Positions 30,501 through 39,843 of a DNA stretch of 64,000 nucleotides are shown in pieces. Within the stretch, counting starts at the first letter, position 1, and every line of letters starts with the position of its first letter. The notes beneath the pieces were generated by a model, which saw nothing but the letters and a program-made list of their open reading frames with translations, was not told where the DNA came from and searched no databases. This stretch comes from Paracoccus sulfuroxidans (GTDB taxonomy: Bacteria; Pseudomonadota; Alphaproteobacteria; Rhodobacterales; Rhodobacteraceae): assembly GCF_007830335.1 (NCBI RefSeq), contig NZ_VLKU01000007.1, forward strand, positions 1 to 64,000. The letters run 5' to 3'. The position numbers and the translations under genes were made by a program.

Positions 30501-32082
30501 GCGCCTTGGCACCGCCGCCGACCTGACGCCCGGCCAGTTGCGACAGCCGGCCCAGATTGTCATAGGTCGAGGTGATGTCGCCCGAGAGCGTGATCCCCGA
30601 GGAGAGCCCCGAGACCGTCATATCGCCGGTCAGCCCGTATTCGGTGCCGTTGATGTTCATGCCCGTCAGCGCCAGCGCCTCGCCCGGTTTCAGGGCAAAG
30701 TTCAGGCCGCCGTTCAGGTTGTTGCCGATGGCCGTGGCCAGCCCTTCATCGGCAGGCTCGATGCCATCCATGCCGAAGGCCACCCAGCCCCGCACCTCTT
30801 CCAGCCCCTGCGCCGAGGTCAGGTTCAGCCGCCCGCGCCCGTCCAGACGCAGCTCACTGAGTTGCCCCTCATCGCGCGAGACATCGTTCAGCCGCCCGCG
30901 CAGCACCCAGCCCGAGCCGCGCGCCGCATCGAATTGCAGCGTCAGATTGCCCGAACGCACGGTCGTCGGCTTGTCGGCCCAGGGCAGCAGCACCGGCAGC
31001 GTGGTCGCGCCCGCATCCTCGCCCAGAAGCATCTTCACATCGATGCTTTGCGGCGCGCCATTGCCCGTCGTCGTGGCCGAGCCGGTCATGTTCAGCGCGT
31101 CGGTCGTCACGTTCAGCACCGGGATCAGGATGCGCCCATCCTCGCCGCGCCAGCCCTCGGCCGTCAGTTGCGAGGTGCCACCGAAGAACGCCTTGTGCTG
31201 CGGCGGCATGATCGCCGCGACATCACCGTTGACGTTCAGCCGGAACGCCGTCCCGGCCACGCCTGCGCGTTCCTCGGCGTCGATGGTGACATTGCCGCTG
31301 ATGCGCGGCTGGCCATCGGTCGCCATGGTGATATCGGCGGTGTAATCGCTCAGCGGGCCATTGCCCTTGATCTCGGCCTTGACCGCCGGGCGGTCGTGCA
31401 GCTGGATCAGGTTGGCAAAGAGCCCGTTCTTGTCCTCGTCCAGCGACAGATCCAGCGCCAGCACCCGCGTCTCGTTCGAGAAGCTGGTGTCCAGCGCGAA
31501 TTGGCCGCGCGGCCCGTCGACGCGGTTGATCGCCAGCTTCGCCTGTCCCTCGCCATCGGCCAGCTGCATCGAGCCGTCGATGCCGATGACCGCTTCCGCG
31601 CCGATGACCGGCTGGCCCAGCTCGACCCGGTCGACCTTGATGCGGTCGATATTGACCGAGACCGGCAGCGTCGGCAGGGCGAACTCGGTCGCCTCGGCCT
31701 TGGGCGCATCCCCGCCGCCACCCGGCAGACGGGGCAGGATGATGGTTTCGGCCGACAATTCGTTGATCTGGATGCGACGCCCCAAGAGCGCCGAGCGGTT
31801 CCACTGGATCGCGCCATTGCGCAGCGTGATCCAGGTGCCGTCGTCATCGGCGATGGTCAGCTGGGTGAAAGTGGCGCGGGACGACAGCGCGCCCTCAAAC
31901 CCGGTCAGCACGACCTGACGGCCAGCACCCGACAGTTTTTCTTCCAGAAAGCGGGTGATGAAGCCCTTGTCGTCCTCGACCTCCTCGGAAATCTCGGCGG
32001 CGCTGTCCTGCGCGATGGCGCCCAGCGGCAGTTGCAGGGCGACCCAGAAGGCCAGCAGAATGCGAAGAAGAAACCGGTGCAT
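27580..32082 (-). CDS. tamB: translocation and assembly module protein TamB
   Basis: A 1500-residue protein with an N-terminal signal/anchor (MHRFLLRILLAFWVALQL) and a very long repetitive beta-rich body typical of bridge-like AsmA/TamB proteins. The C-terminus holds the conserved DUF490 domain, with RGRVDLLGKRFDLTEGLIEL, EEEVLSQLLFGRGLDKISALQAAQLA and a final beta-strand ending ERDY. It spans the periplasm and works with TamA in outer-membrane protein insertion or phospholipid transport. Its start overlaps the tamA stop by one base. One long antisense ORF covers the whole gene and is a GC shadow. Confidence 0.93.
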   Translation of the reverse strand: MHRFLLRILLAFWVALQLPLGAIAQDSAAEISEEVEDDKGFITRFLEEKLSGAGRQVVLTGFEGALSSRATFTQLTIADDDGTWITLRNGAIQWNRSALLGRRIQINELSAETIILPRLPGGGGDAPKAEATEFALPTLPVSVNIDRIKVDRVELGQPVIGAEAVIGIDGSMQLADGEGQAKLAINRVDGPRGQFALDTSFSNETRVLALDLSLDEDKNGLFANLIQLHDRPAVKAEIKGNGPLSDYTADITMATDGQPRISGNVTIDAEERAGVAGTAFRLNVNGDVAAIMPPQHKAFFGGTSQLTAEGWRGEDGRILIPVLNVTTDALNMTGSATTTGNGAPQSIDVKMLLGEDAGATTLPVLLPWADKPTTVRSGNLTLQFDAARGSGWVLRGRLNDVSRDEGQLSELRLDGRGRLNLTSAQGLEEVRGWVAFGMDGIEPADEGLATAIGNNLNGGLNFALKPGEALALTGMNINGTEYGLTGDMTVSGLSSGITLSGDITSTYDNLGRLSQLAGRQVGGGAKAHVVGSYALLGKSFDANVEILGQDIQVGQEHADRILAGESRIALDARRDTSGIELRGLTVKAQNLTADAKGFLSSTSADVTATIDMPSLTVADPKMAGAMRLDANLTGPQDGRKLRVTGKAQGLVTGIPELDGALDGETDLTVEATQRGGEFEVEKLELVNPQLSGRGQGSFAPGALNAKMDFAFPDLAVLGRGFSGGLTATATATEQGGARMLDLTGRGTDLRLGSQDGDPGLTGVTLLKLTAEERNGEITINDLKLDNAQAVADVRGSLGKSKTDLTGNVDLKSLAAFGQGWRGALKAQGSFVDDGTGARRLDVTGTGTDLSFGQAQVDGALAGETRLTVQGTERNGIFAIDTAQIENPRLHVGAEGQVGINATDVKATVRADDLRFLGRGFRGAVNANAQLRDDQGARHITASGTADGLAVGNPQADGVLAGHSTFEVDARLSADNRITVNSLRAQNGQFRLTGDGDPTTGLNLDARLNDLALLVDGFPGPAEVRGTIRQTPQNYDVNLTASGPGGTRAQVTGGIAHSFATMDLRVAGNTEAAAANPFLRTRSVDGPVTFDLRVNGAPALESLSGRVSLNGGRLAEPKLGLSIGTLNANADFNGGRVVVDVNGEVEAGGHITVNGPVNLTGDRSMDLAVNLNRVILRDPNLYQVQVFGDITVTGSAVQGPLVAGRIDVREAELRIPSTGLGGASAIPDIRHLGERPPQRQTRAKAGLLEFPSEDSRAAGMNTPPATPPANPARFDLTINAPDQVFVRGRGVDAELGGELRVTGNARQPIPVGQLELIRGRVDLLGKRFDLTEGLIELQGSLIPVIRLVAETVQDGITTRIIIDGEAQDPEIKFESSPDMPEEEVLSQLLFGRGLDKISALQAAQLANAVATLAGRGGEGIVGRLRASTGLDDLDLATDDEGNVSVRAGKYLSRNLYTDVQVGGDGKTRLNLNLDINTNLTARGSVNSEGDSTLGLFYERDY

Positions 32083-33974
32083 CAGAACGCCTGCCCAAGA
32101 CCTAGGTAAAGTTGCATCCCCTCGCCCGTGTCGCCGCCGACGGGACCGGCCACGTCAAAGCGCAACGGGCCGATGGGCGTCTTGTAGCGGATGCCCGCGC
32201 CCGCGCCGGCCTGCCAGCCGCTTTCGCCCTGCCAGCCACCCTCGGACCAGACGCGCCCGGCGTCGGCAAAGATCGCAAGGCCGATCTTTTCGCGGACCTG
32301 AATGCGGGTCTCGGCGGTCAGGGTGGCGATGCTCATGCCGCCGGTCTTGACCGGGCCGTCGGGGCCCTGAATGACCTCGACCCCCAGCGATTCATAGGGC
32401 TGGCCGCGAACGGTGCCGCCGCCACCCGAATAGAACAGATAGTCGCGCGGCACTTCCTGAATGTCGGGGCCAAGCACGGTGCCCAGCCGCGCGCGACCGG
32501 CCAGGGTGAAGCGGTCGTCGGTGCCGAAGCTGTAGAAAGCGCGGCCCTCGGCGGTCAGCTGCGCGCCGCTGCCGGTTTCGTCCTGCAGACCGATGAAGGG
32601 CGTCGCCGTGCCCGACAGCCAATAGCCGCGCTTGGCGTCGGTCGGCTCATCGCGCTTGTCCCAGATCACGCTGGCAGGCAGCGCGATCAGCCGGAAATTG
32701 GTCGTGCCCGCGTCATCCGTCGACTTCAGCGCGCGGTATTGCAGCCCGATATCGGCTGTCAGGCGATCGTTCGGGATATAGGTGAAGCCCAGACCGATGG
32801 TCGCGGAATCAAGGTCGTAATCTTCCTCGCGCAGACGCTCGACCTTGGTTTCCAGATAGCCGGTGGTGTCCGCGTTCAGCGTCGCGGGGCGGTCCAGACG
32901 CACGCCCATCGCATAATCCATGCCGGTGGTGCCCGAGCCGATGTCGCTGACGCTGGCGTCGACGCGCAGCCGCTCGCCCCCGCGCAACAGGTTGCGGTGC
33001 ATCCAGTAGCCGGTCAGCGCCAGCCCCTCCGAGGTCGAATATTCGAAACCGCCGCCGATCCGGCGGGGCTTCTGTTCGACCACCAGCAGGTCGACATCCA
33101 GCGTATTGCCGGGGCTGACATAATCGGCCTCGGTCAAGGTGATGGCGGAAAAGACACCGCTGCGGCGCAGGCGCTTGCGGACATCCTCGATCTTTTCGGG
33201 GTCGAAGCGCTGCCCCTCGGGGAAGCCCGCGATCTTGCGCAGACGGCGCGGGTCCAGCCGGTCATAGCCGCGAATCGTCAGCTTGCCGAAGCGAAGCTGC
33301 GGGCCGGGTTGCAGCGCGATGCGGCTGTCGATGGTCGAGCTGTTGTGGTCGGCGATGATGTCCGAGGCCGCGACCTCGGCCTTGGCATAGCCCTGATCGC
33401 GCCAGCCGCTGACGCCCGCATTGGCCGCGCGCTTGATGTCGCCGGTGCGCGCCACCTCGCCCCGCCGGTATTCCGAGGGCAGGTCGCTTCCCGGCGCAAC
33501 CGGCGCGATATCGGCGCGGCTGAACTTGTATTGCGGCCCGGGCTGAACCGCCACGACGACCTTGTTCACCGAATGCGGCGCGTCCAGAGGCGCGATCTGC
33601 GCCGCCTCGACCCCGTCCAGCGTGATGTTGATGACGACCGAGTAATAGCCCTGATCGTAAAGATTCCCCAGAATCCGGGCGTAATCGCCCCGCGCCGCGG
33701 CCAGAATATCCTGCCCGGTCACGCGGCCCTCATCCTGCGCGCTGACCAGAAGCGAGCCGCTGCGCAGCGACTTGGCCAGCGAGCCGTCATCGCCCTGCAC
33801 GACGAAATCAAGCTGAACCGGGGAGCCCTCGTTGCCCTTGGCCCCGCCGAAAAGCCCCGAAAACGGTGACGAGGAGGAGGAAGAAGATGATCCAGAAGAC
33901 TGCGCCAGAACAGCGCCAGCACCGAAACCCAAAACTACCGCGGCAGCGGTGCCTGCCTGGATCAACCTTTTCAT
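32082..33974 (-). CDS. tamA: TamA, outer-membrane beta-barrel of the Omp85 family
   Basis: A 630-residue protein: signal peptide (about 1-23), then a serine-rich tract (SSGSSSSSSSSPFSGL), three POTRA-like repeats (about 50-330) and a C-terminal 16-strand barrel, with the VRGQPYESLG motif of Omp85 proteins (RGQP type) and a final aromatic strand ending GQAF. It forms the outer-membrane half of the TAM complex with TamB, encoded next in the operon with a one-base overlap. The start is ATG 33974 with GGACAGG; an upstream 24-codon extension is rejected. The Ser tract between signal and first POTRA is unusual. Confidence 0.93.
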   Translation of the reverse strand: MKRLIQAGTAAAVVLGFGAGAVLAQSSGSSSSSSSSPFSGLFGGAKGNEGSPVQLDFVVQGDDGSLAKSLRSGSLLVSAQDEGRVTGQDILAAARGDYARILGNLYDQGYYSVVINITLDGVEAAQIAPLDAPHSVNKVVVAVQPGPQYKFSRADIAPVAPGSDLPSEYRRGEVARTGDIKRAANAGVSGWRDQGYAKAEVAASDIIADHNSSTIDSRIALQPGPQLRFGKLTIRGYDRLDPRRLRKIAGFPEGQRFDPEKIEDVRKRLRRSGVFSAITLTEADYVSPGNTLDVDLLVVEQKPRRIGGGFEYSTSEGLALTGYWMHRNLLRGGERLRVDASVSDIGSGTTGMDYAMGVRLDRPATLNADTTGYLETKVERLREEDYDLDSATIGLGFTYIPNDRLTADIGLQYRALKSTDDAGTTNFRLIALPASVIWDKRDEPTDAKRGYWLSGTATPFIGLQDETGSGAQLTAEGRAFYSFGTDDRFTLAGRARLGTVLGPDIQEVPRDYLFYSGGGGTVRGQPYESLGVEVIQGPDGPVKTGGMSIATLTAETRIQVREKIGLAIFADAGRVWSEGGWQGESGWQAGAGAGIRYKTPIGPLRFDVAGPVGGDTGEGMQLYLGLGQAF

Positions 33975-34063
33975 CGACTGCCTGTCCTGCCAAGGGATTC
34001 TTTGATTTGTTGCCACCGGCTTAACAGAATTCACCCCCGATTCCAAACATCAGGGCATTTTTT

Positions 34064-34987
34064 TCAGCTGACTGCGGCAAGACAGCCATGAAGCGCGGCC
34101 ATATCGTCACGGATGACATGGATCGGCACCGATTGCGGAATGCGGACCATCAGCGGGTCCGACAGGAAGGCGTCCAGAAAGATCTGCTGCCGATGCGCGG
34201 CCGAGCGTGCGACGCTGCCCGCCAGATAGATCCCCTCCATCGGCATGAAACGCAGCGCAAGCTCGCGGCAAAGCAGACCGAACAGCCGGGCATAGATGTC
34301 ACAGGTTGCGCAGGCCTCGGCATCGGTCGCGGCGGCCTGCGTCACCTCTTCGGCGCGGATGGCGGGCTGGCCGGTCCGCGCGGCATGCAGCCGCGACAGG
34401 CCGCGACCGGCAAACAGTTCCTCGACCGAGTCAAAGCCCGGAAGCGTCGAGGCCGGAACCTCGGCCGCCAGCGCCTCGGCAATGGTCAGCGGCATGCGTG
34501 TGTGGCCCTCTTCGGCCTCAAGGCAGGCGATCCCGCCCTGCGGAAGGACCTTGACGGCGCAGACGTTGAAGCCGGTCCCGGCGTTCACCACCAGCCGCTG
34601 GCCGTTGCGCGAACGCCCCTCGGGCGCGGCCCGAACCTCGCCCAATGCCTCGCCGGAAAGGCCCGGCGTCGCATAGCCAAGCGCCACCATATCATTGATC
34701 AGCCGCGCCTGCTTGGCACCGGTCAGCACGCGCAAACCTGCCTCGGAAAATGACCAGTCACGATTGGTCAGCTTCGCCTCTCCGTTCCCGACCGGCCCCG
34801 CCACGTCGACGCAGACAGCCTCGACCGATGCGAGGTTCATTTCTTCCAAATAAAGCCGCACGACCTCATCGAAGCTGGCGTGATCGTCGCCCCGGAACCG
34901 CCGGATCGAGGCCGGGTCCAGCCCCTGATCACCCGCCAGCGCAAGGCGCGCATTGGTTCCACCGACATCCGCAAGCAAGATCGACAT
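34064..34987 (-). CDS. glk: glucokinase
   Basis: A 307-residue sugar kinase of the bacterial glucokinase family. The phosphate loop LADVGGTNARLAL starts the protein, NRDWSFS follows, and VVNAGTGFNVCAV with LEAEEGHTRMP marks the sugar/ATP site. A second phosphate-binding segment is IYLAGSVARS. It makes glucose-6-phosphate from glucose and ATP. The start is ATG 34987 with AAGGGAA; a TTG two codons upstream is in frame but less likely. It lies downstream of the tamA promoter side and is probably transcribed alone. Confidence 0.93.
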   Translation of the reverse strand: MSILLADVGGTNARLALAGDQGLDPASIRRFRGDDHASFDEVVRLYLEEMNLASVEAVCVDVAGPVGNGEAKLTNRDWSFSEAGLRVLTGAKQARLINDMVALGYATPGLSGEALGEVRAAPEGRSRNGQRLVVNAGTGFNVCAVKVLPQGGIACLEAEEGHTRMPLTIAEALAAEVPASTLPGFDSVEELFAGRGLSRLHAARTGQPAIRAEEVTQAAATDAEACATCDIYARLFGLLCRELALRFMPMEGIYLAGSVARSAAHRQQIFLDAFLSDPLMVRIPQSVPIHVIRDDMAALHGCLAAVS

Positions 34988-35143
34988 TCGCAATTCCCTT
35001 CAGCCCTTGCCCCGTTCTAGCCGGATGTGCCGACCCGTGCGAGGGGTCGTATCGAAACGCGCCTCGATTGAAACCACAACGGGGGTCCGCGCGTTTTCCC
35101 TGCACGACCCGCCAATAAAGGAGCATTCGCGAAGGGGACCGCC

Positions 35144-35593
35144 ATGACGAACCGAAACCTGACCCGCCTGATACCCACCGCCACGCTGGCCGTGCTGATG
35201 ACCGCCCTTTCGGCCGCGCCGACGCTGGCGAAAATCACCACGCGTGACGAGAATCTCGCCAATCCGCGCGGCTGGCCCGCCGTGGCCGGGATGGATGTGA
35301 ACTCGGTTCTGGAGATGGCGAAAACCGCGCCGGTGGCCGATCAGGCCGGTCCCGCGCAGCCCTATTGCGATCAGGACGCCAAGGTTCACCAGACCCTGCA
35401 GCAGGATTTCGGCGAGGAACTGGTCTCGGGCGGGGCGAATGACACGCAGCTTTGGGGCTCGACGGTGATGGGCACGTGGACGGTCGTCCTGAAGCGCGCG
35501 GATGCGACCAGTTGCGTGATCGCCTCGGGCGTGGGCTATGCCGACGGCGCAAACCCGCGCGTCTTTTTCGTCAGCGCCGGGCTGAACGGCTAG
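35144..35593 (+). CDS. exported hypothetical protein
   Basis: A 149-residue protein with a clear Sec signal peptide (residues about 1-29, cleaved after PTLA). The mature part has two cysteines (PYCDQDA and TSCVIASG) that could pair, and a C-terminal beta-rich half (LWGSTVMGTWTVVLKR, RVFFVSAGLNG). I do not recognise the family. AGGGGAC precedes the ATG. It stands alone between glk (divergent) and ahcY (64 bases downstream, same strand). Confidence 0.7.
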   Translation: MTNRNLTRLIPTATLAVLMTALSAAPTLAKITTRDENLANPRGWPAVAGMDVNSVLEMAKTAPVADQAGPAQPYCDQDAKVHQTLQQDFGEELVSGGANDTQLWGSTVMGTWTVVLKRADATSCVIASGVGYADGANPRVFFVSAGLNG

Positions 35594-35627
35594 GCTTCAT
35601 TGAACGTAAACCCTTTCGATGCTAAGG

Positions 35628-35647
35628 CCCGCCAAACTGAACGCGGG
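35628..35647 (+). promoter_or_regulatory. small hairpin covering the ahcY ribosome site
   Basis: CCCGC (35628-35632) can pair with GCGGG (35643-35647) around a 10-base loop. The right arm includes most of the only Shine-Dalgarno-like run (GCGGGG) before the ahcY ATG at 35658, so folding could limit translation. No match to the known SAH, SAM-II or SAM/SAH riboswitch consensus was seen. The stem is short and may be chance. Confidence 0.25.
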
Positions 35648-35657
35648 GCTAAAGCCA

Positions 35658-37049
<1,392 letters not shown>

Positions 37050-37131
37050 GGACGCAACGGTTTCGTTTGCACTTTCGAATCAGTCGGATAGTCTTCTCCC
37101 GGATATGCAACAGCTCTGGGAGAAGATGCCG

Positions 37132-37473
37132 ATGAGCAAGCGTGACGATCTGATTGCGAAATATGCCGCCGATCTGAAGGACAAGATCGGCGTCGCCGTC
37201 GATATGGACCTGCTGACCAAGGTCACCATCGGCTGCGGCCCCTCGATCTACAATGCCGACAGCGAAACCGTCGCCGGTTCGGACAAGGAAGAGGTTGAGC
37301 GCGTCAAGACCAACTATCTGGTCAAGAAGCTGGGCCTCAGCAATGGCCCCGAACTGGACAGCGCCATCGCCAAGGTCATGGACCAGTACGGCAGCGCGAA
37401 CCGCAACAAATACCGCGCGGTCGTCTATTACCTGCTGTGCCAGCACTTCAACAAGCAGTCGGTCTACGCCTGA
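37132..37473 (+). CDS. DUF2853 protein
   Basis: A 113-residue soluble helical protein of the DUF2853 family (SKRDDLIAKYAADLKDKIG, LTKVTIGCGPSIYNADSETV, YLVKKLGL, YRAVVYYLLCQHF). Its function is unknown. The ATG at 37132 has GGGAGAAG at a proper distance; the ATG two codons earlier is too close to that site. It follows ahcY by 82 bases and is convergent with the enoyl-CoA hydratase gene. Confidence 0.85.
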   Translation: MSKRDDLIAKYAADLKDKIGVAVDMDLLTKVTIGCGPSIYNADSETVAGSDKEEVERVKTNYLVKKLGLSNGPELDSAIAKVMDQYGSANRNKYRAVVYYLLCQHFNKQSVYA

Positions 37474-37487
37474 CCGCATTCAGGCTG

Positions 37488-37519
37488 CCGGGCCCCGCAC
37501 ATCCTGTCGCCGGGCCCGG
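37488..37519. terminator. hairpin between convergent genes
   Basis: CCGGGCCC (37488-37495) pairs with GGGCCCGG (37512-37519), 8 bp with a 16-base loop. No T-run is present, so its strength as a terminator is uncertain. Confidence 0.45.
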
Positions 37520-37536
37520 ATGCCATTCCTGCCGCG

Positions 37537-38157
37537 CTATTCCTGCATCGTCATCCGCTTGATCGCGGCGACATGTTCGGGGCTGGCCTCGCGGACATCT
37601 GCGGTCAGGGCCTGGGCATCCTGCATCAGCGTCTCGGCCGGGCTGATGCGGTCGATGAGGCCCCAGGCCAGCGCCTCCTCAGCCGGGATCTTCTGACCGG
37701 CCATCAGGATCATGCGCGCCCGCGACGGCCCGACCAGCGCCGAAAGCCGGGGCGGGTCGCTGGGCTGCGGCAGAAAGCCCAAGCGCATGACAGGATAGAA
37801 GAATTTCGCATCAGTCACGGCGATGCGCAGGTCGCAGGCCAGCACCATGCCCATCGCGCCCCCGGCGACCGTGCCGTTCAAAGCGGCAATCGTCAGGCAG
37901 GGCATCGTCGCCATCCGGCTCGACAATTGCTCCCACAGGGGGGATCGCGCCAGCCCGGCCCGCGCCTCATCCAGATCCGCGCCCGCCGAGAAGACCTTGC
38001 CCTCACCCGTCAGGATCATCGAGCGCACATTGCTTTCGGCAATCTTTTCAAGCGCCTCGGTCAGTTCCTCCAGCATCCGCGCGGTCAGCGAGTTCGCCTT
38101 TTCCGGGCGTGAGAGACGGCAGATCGCCTGATCCTCACGGATTTGGCTCACAATCAC
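37537..38157 (-). CDS. enoyl-CoA hydratase/isomerase family protein (short)
   Basis: A 206-residue crotonase-fold protein, shorter than the usual 255-260. The oxyanion motifs are present (GKVFSAGADLDEA and LNGTVAGGAMGMVLACDLRIA), with FFYPVMRLGFLP following. The C-terminal trimerisation helices appear reduced. The start is GTG at 38157 with a strong AGGAGG site. Members hydrate or isomerise enoyl-CoA esters; one catalytic Glu position is occupied by Gly/Ala in the second motif, so activity and substrate are uncertain. No fatty-acid genes are adjacent. Confidence 0.85.
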   Translation of the reverse strand: MIVSQIREDQAICRLSRPEKANSLTARMLEELTEALEKIAESNVRSMILTGEGKVFSAGADLDEARAGLARSPLWEQLSSRMATMPCLTIAALNGTVAGGAMGMVLACDLRIAVTDAKFFYPVMRLGFLPQPSDPPRLSALVGPSRARMILMAGQKIPAEEALAWGLIDRISPAETLMQDAQALTADVREASPEHVAAIKRMTMQE

Positions 38158-38241
38158 GATATCCTCCTTGGACTGTCCCGTCCGTTATGGCAAAAAACCG
38201 CAAGTTAAAGTTAGCGGCATGCGTTTTTGAAAGGTAAAGAC

Positions 38242-39765
38242 ATGACCCTCAGACTGACAAGCTCGGCCATCGCACTGGCAGCGATGACGATGCCGGCTTT
38301 TGCAGACGTGACGGCGGAACAGGTCTGGCAGGCTTGGGTAGAGTACTATCAGTCGACCGGCTATACCGTGACCGAAGGCAGCCGCGATCTGGCGGGCGAG
38401 ACCCTGACCGTGCGCGATGTCGTGTTTGCGTTCAGCGAACCGCAGTCGGGTGAGCTGAAGTTCACCGTGCCGACCATCGAGCTGCACAACACCGGGGACG
38501 GCAAGGTCCGCACGGTCTATGCCGACACGCTGAGCGGCACCTATGTCGGCCCCGATGCCCCGGAAACCGACCCGGCCACCCCGGCTGACAAGGTCGAGGC
38601 CGATTTCAGCGCCAGCATGCCCAACAACGAGATCGTCACCTCGGGCAGTGTCGAGGCGATGACGCATGAATTCACCTACCCGACCCTCGTTCTGAATCTG
38701 GATCGCCTGAAAACCGGCGATGCCGAGATGACGAAGCCCATGGAAGTCACGCTGACGAACAGCACCGGCTCGATGGAGACCGTGGCGGGCGATCTGAAGA
38801 AATACACCTATGCGATGAAGACGGAAAAAGCCGACTTCAAAGGTGATTTCAAAGGCAATGCCGACGAATCCGTCACCTTCGACGGCTCGGTCGAGGGTCT
38901 TGAGACCACCGGCGACATCGCGGCCAAGCCCGGCATGTTCGGCACCGAAGCCGACATGAACGCTGCGCTGAAAGAAGGCATGTCCGTTCAGGGCACCCTG
39001 AAGGCGGGCGCTGCGGTGACGAACTTCGCCTCGAGCATGAAGGACGAAAACGGCGCTGCCCAGCAGATGTCGGGCAAATCGGACGGCAAGGGCTTCGAGC
39101 TGAGCTTCGGCATGTCGCAGGACGGTCTGGTCTATCAGGGCGGCTCGGACGCCGTCACCGCCGAGATCCAGGTCCCGCAATTCCCGTTCCCGCTGTCCTA
39201 TGGCGTCGAAAGCGGCACCTTCGACATTCAGATCCCGGTCATGAAGTCGGACGATGCGCAGCCCTTCAAGATCGCCTATTCGCTGGTCAACCTGACCCTC
39301 TCGGATGAGATCTGGAACCTCTTCGACGCGCAGAAGGCCCTGCCGCGCGATCCCGCAACGCTGGAGCTGGACGTGACCGGCAAGGCCGACGTTCAGGCGG
39401 ATCTGCTGGACCCGGCCGCGCAGAGCGCCGAAGCCTCGCCCTTCATGCCCAGCCAGGTGACGCTGAACCGTCTGGCGCTGAGCCTGCTGGGTGCGAAAGC
39501 CGAAGCCACGGGTGATCTGGCCGCGCCGGAAGGTGGCGACATCTCGACCCCGGTCGGCACGATCAAGGCTCGTTACGAGAACCTGAACGGTCTTCTGGAC
39601 AATCTGGGCAAGACCGGCTTCATCCCTGCCGAACAGCTGTCCGGCGTGCGCATGATGCTGGCGATGTTCGCCAAGCCCGACGCCAGCGACCCGAACATCC
39701 AGACCACCGATCTGGAGTTCAAGGAAGGTGGCTCGATCTTTGCGAATGGACAACAGATCCAGTAA
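38242..39765 (+). CDS. DUF2125 exported protein
   Basis: A 507-residue protein with a Sec signal peptide (about 1-22, cleaved after PAFA), followed by a long beta-rich body of the DUF2125 family, seen mainly in alphaproteobacteria. Repeated strand patterns (TLTVRDVVFAF, ATLELDVTGKADV, EATGDLAAPEGG) recall AsmA/TamB-like lipid-handling folds, which is only an impression. The start is ATG 38242 with AAAGGT; an upstream TTG is rejected. A strong terminator follows. Function unknown; the location should be periplasmic. Confidence 0.85.
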   Translation: MTLRLTSSAIALAAMTMPAFADVTAEQVWQAWVEYYQSTGYTVTEGSRDLAGETLTVRDVVFAFSEPQSGELKFTVPTIELHNTGDGKVRTVYADTLSGTYVGPDAPETDPATPADKVEADFSASMPNNEIVTSGSVEAMTHEFTYPTLVLNLDRLKTGDAEMTKPMEVTLTNSTGSMETVAGDLKKYTYAMKTEKADFKGDFKGNADESVTFDGSVEGLETTGDIAAKPGMFGTEADMNAALKEGMSVQGTLKAGAAVTNFASSMKDENGAAQQMSGKSDGKGFELSFGMSQDGLVYQGGSDAVTAEIQVPQFPFPLSYGVESGTFDIQIPVMKSDDAQPFKIAYSLVNLTLSDEIWNLFDAQKALPRDPATLELDVTGKADVQADLLDPAAQSAEASPFMPSQVTLNRLALSLLGAKAEATGDLAAPEGGDISTPVGTIKARYENLNGLLDNLGKTGFIPAEQLSGVRMMLAMFAKPDASDPNIQTTDLEFKEGGSIFANGQQIQ

Positions 39766-39784
39766 GCAGGCAAATCAGGAATGG

Positions 39785-39810
39785 GGGCCGGGCATTGTCC
39801 CGGCCCTTTT
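39785..39810 (+). terminator. Rho-independent terminator after the DUF2125 gene
   Basis: GGGCCGGG (39785-39792) and CCCGGCCC (39799-39806) form an 8-bp stem with a 6-base loop, followed directly by TTTT. Confidence 0.85.
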
Positions 39811-39843
39811 CCTATCGCGGCGCGATTCTTTTGGGGGAATGAC

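Noticed and set aside
28393-32109. Open frame of over 1200 codons antisense to tamB
   Set aside because: It mirrors tamB codon phase in high-GC DNA, has no ribosome site, and its product is Gln/Arg/His-rich low-complexity sequence.
35594-35657. Known SAH, SAM-II or SAM/SAH riboswitch before ahcY
   Set aside because: None of the consensus core sequences was found; only a short hairpin is visible.
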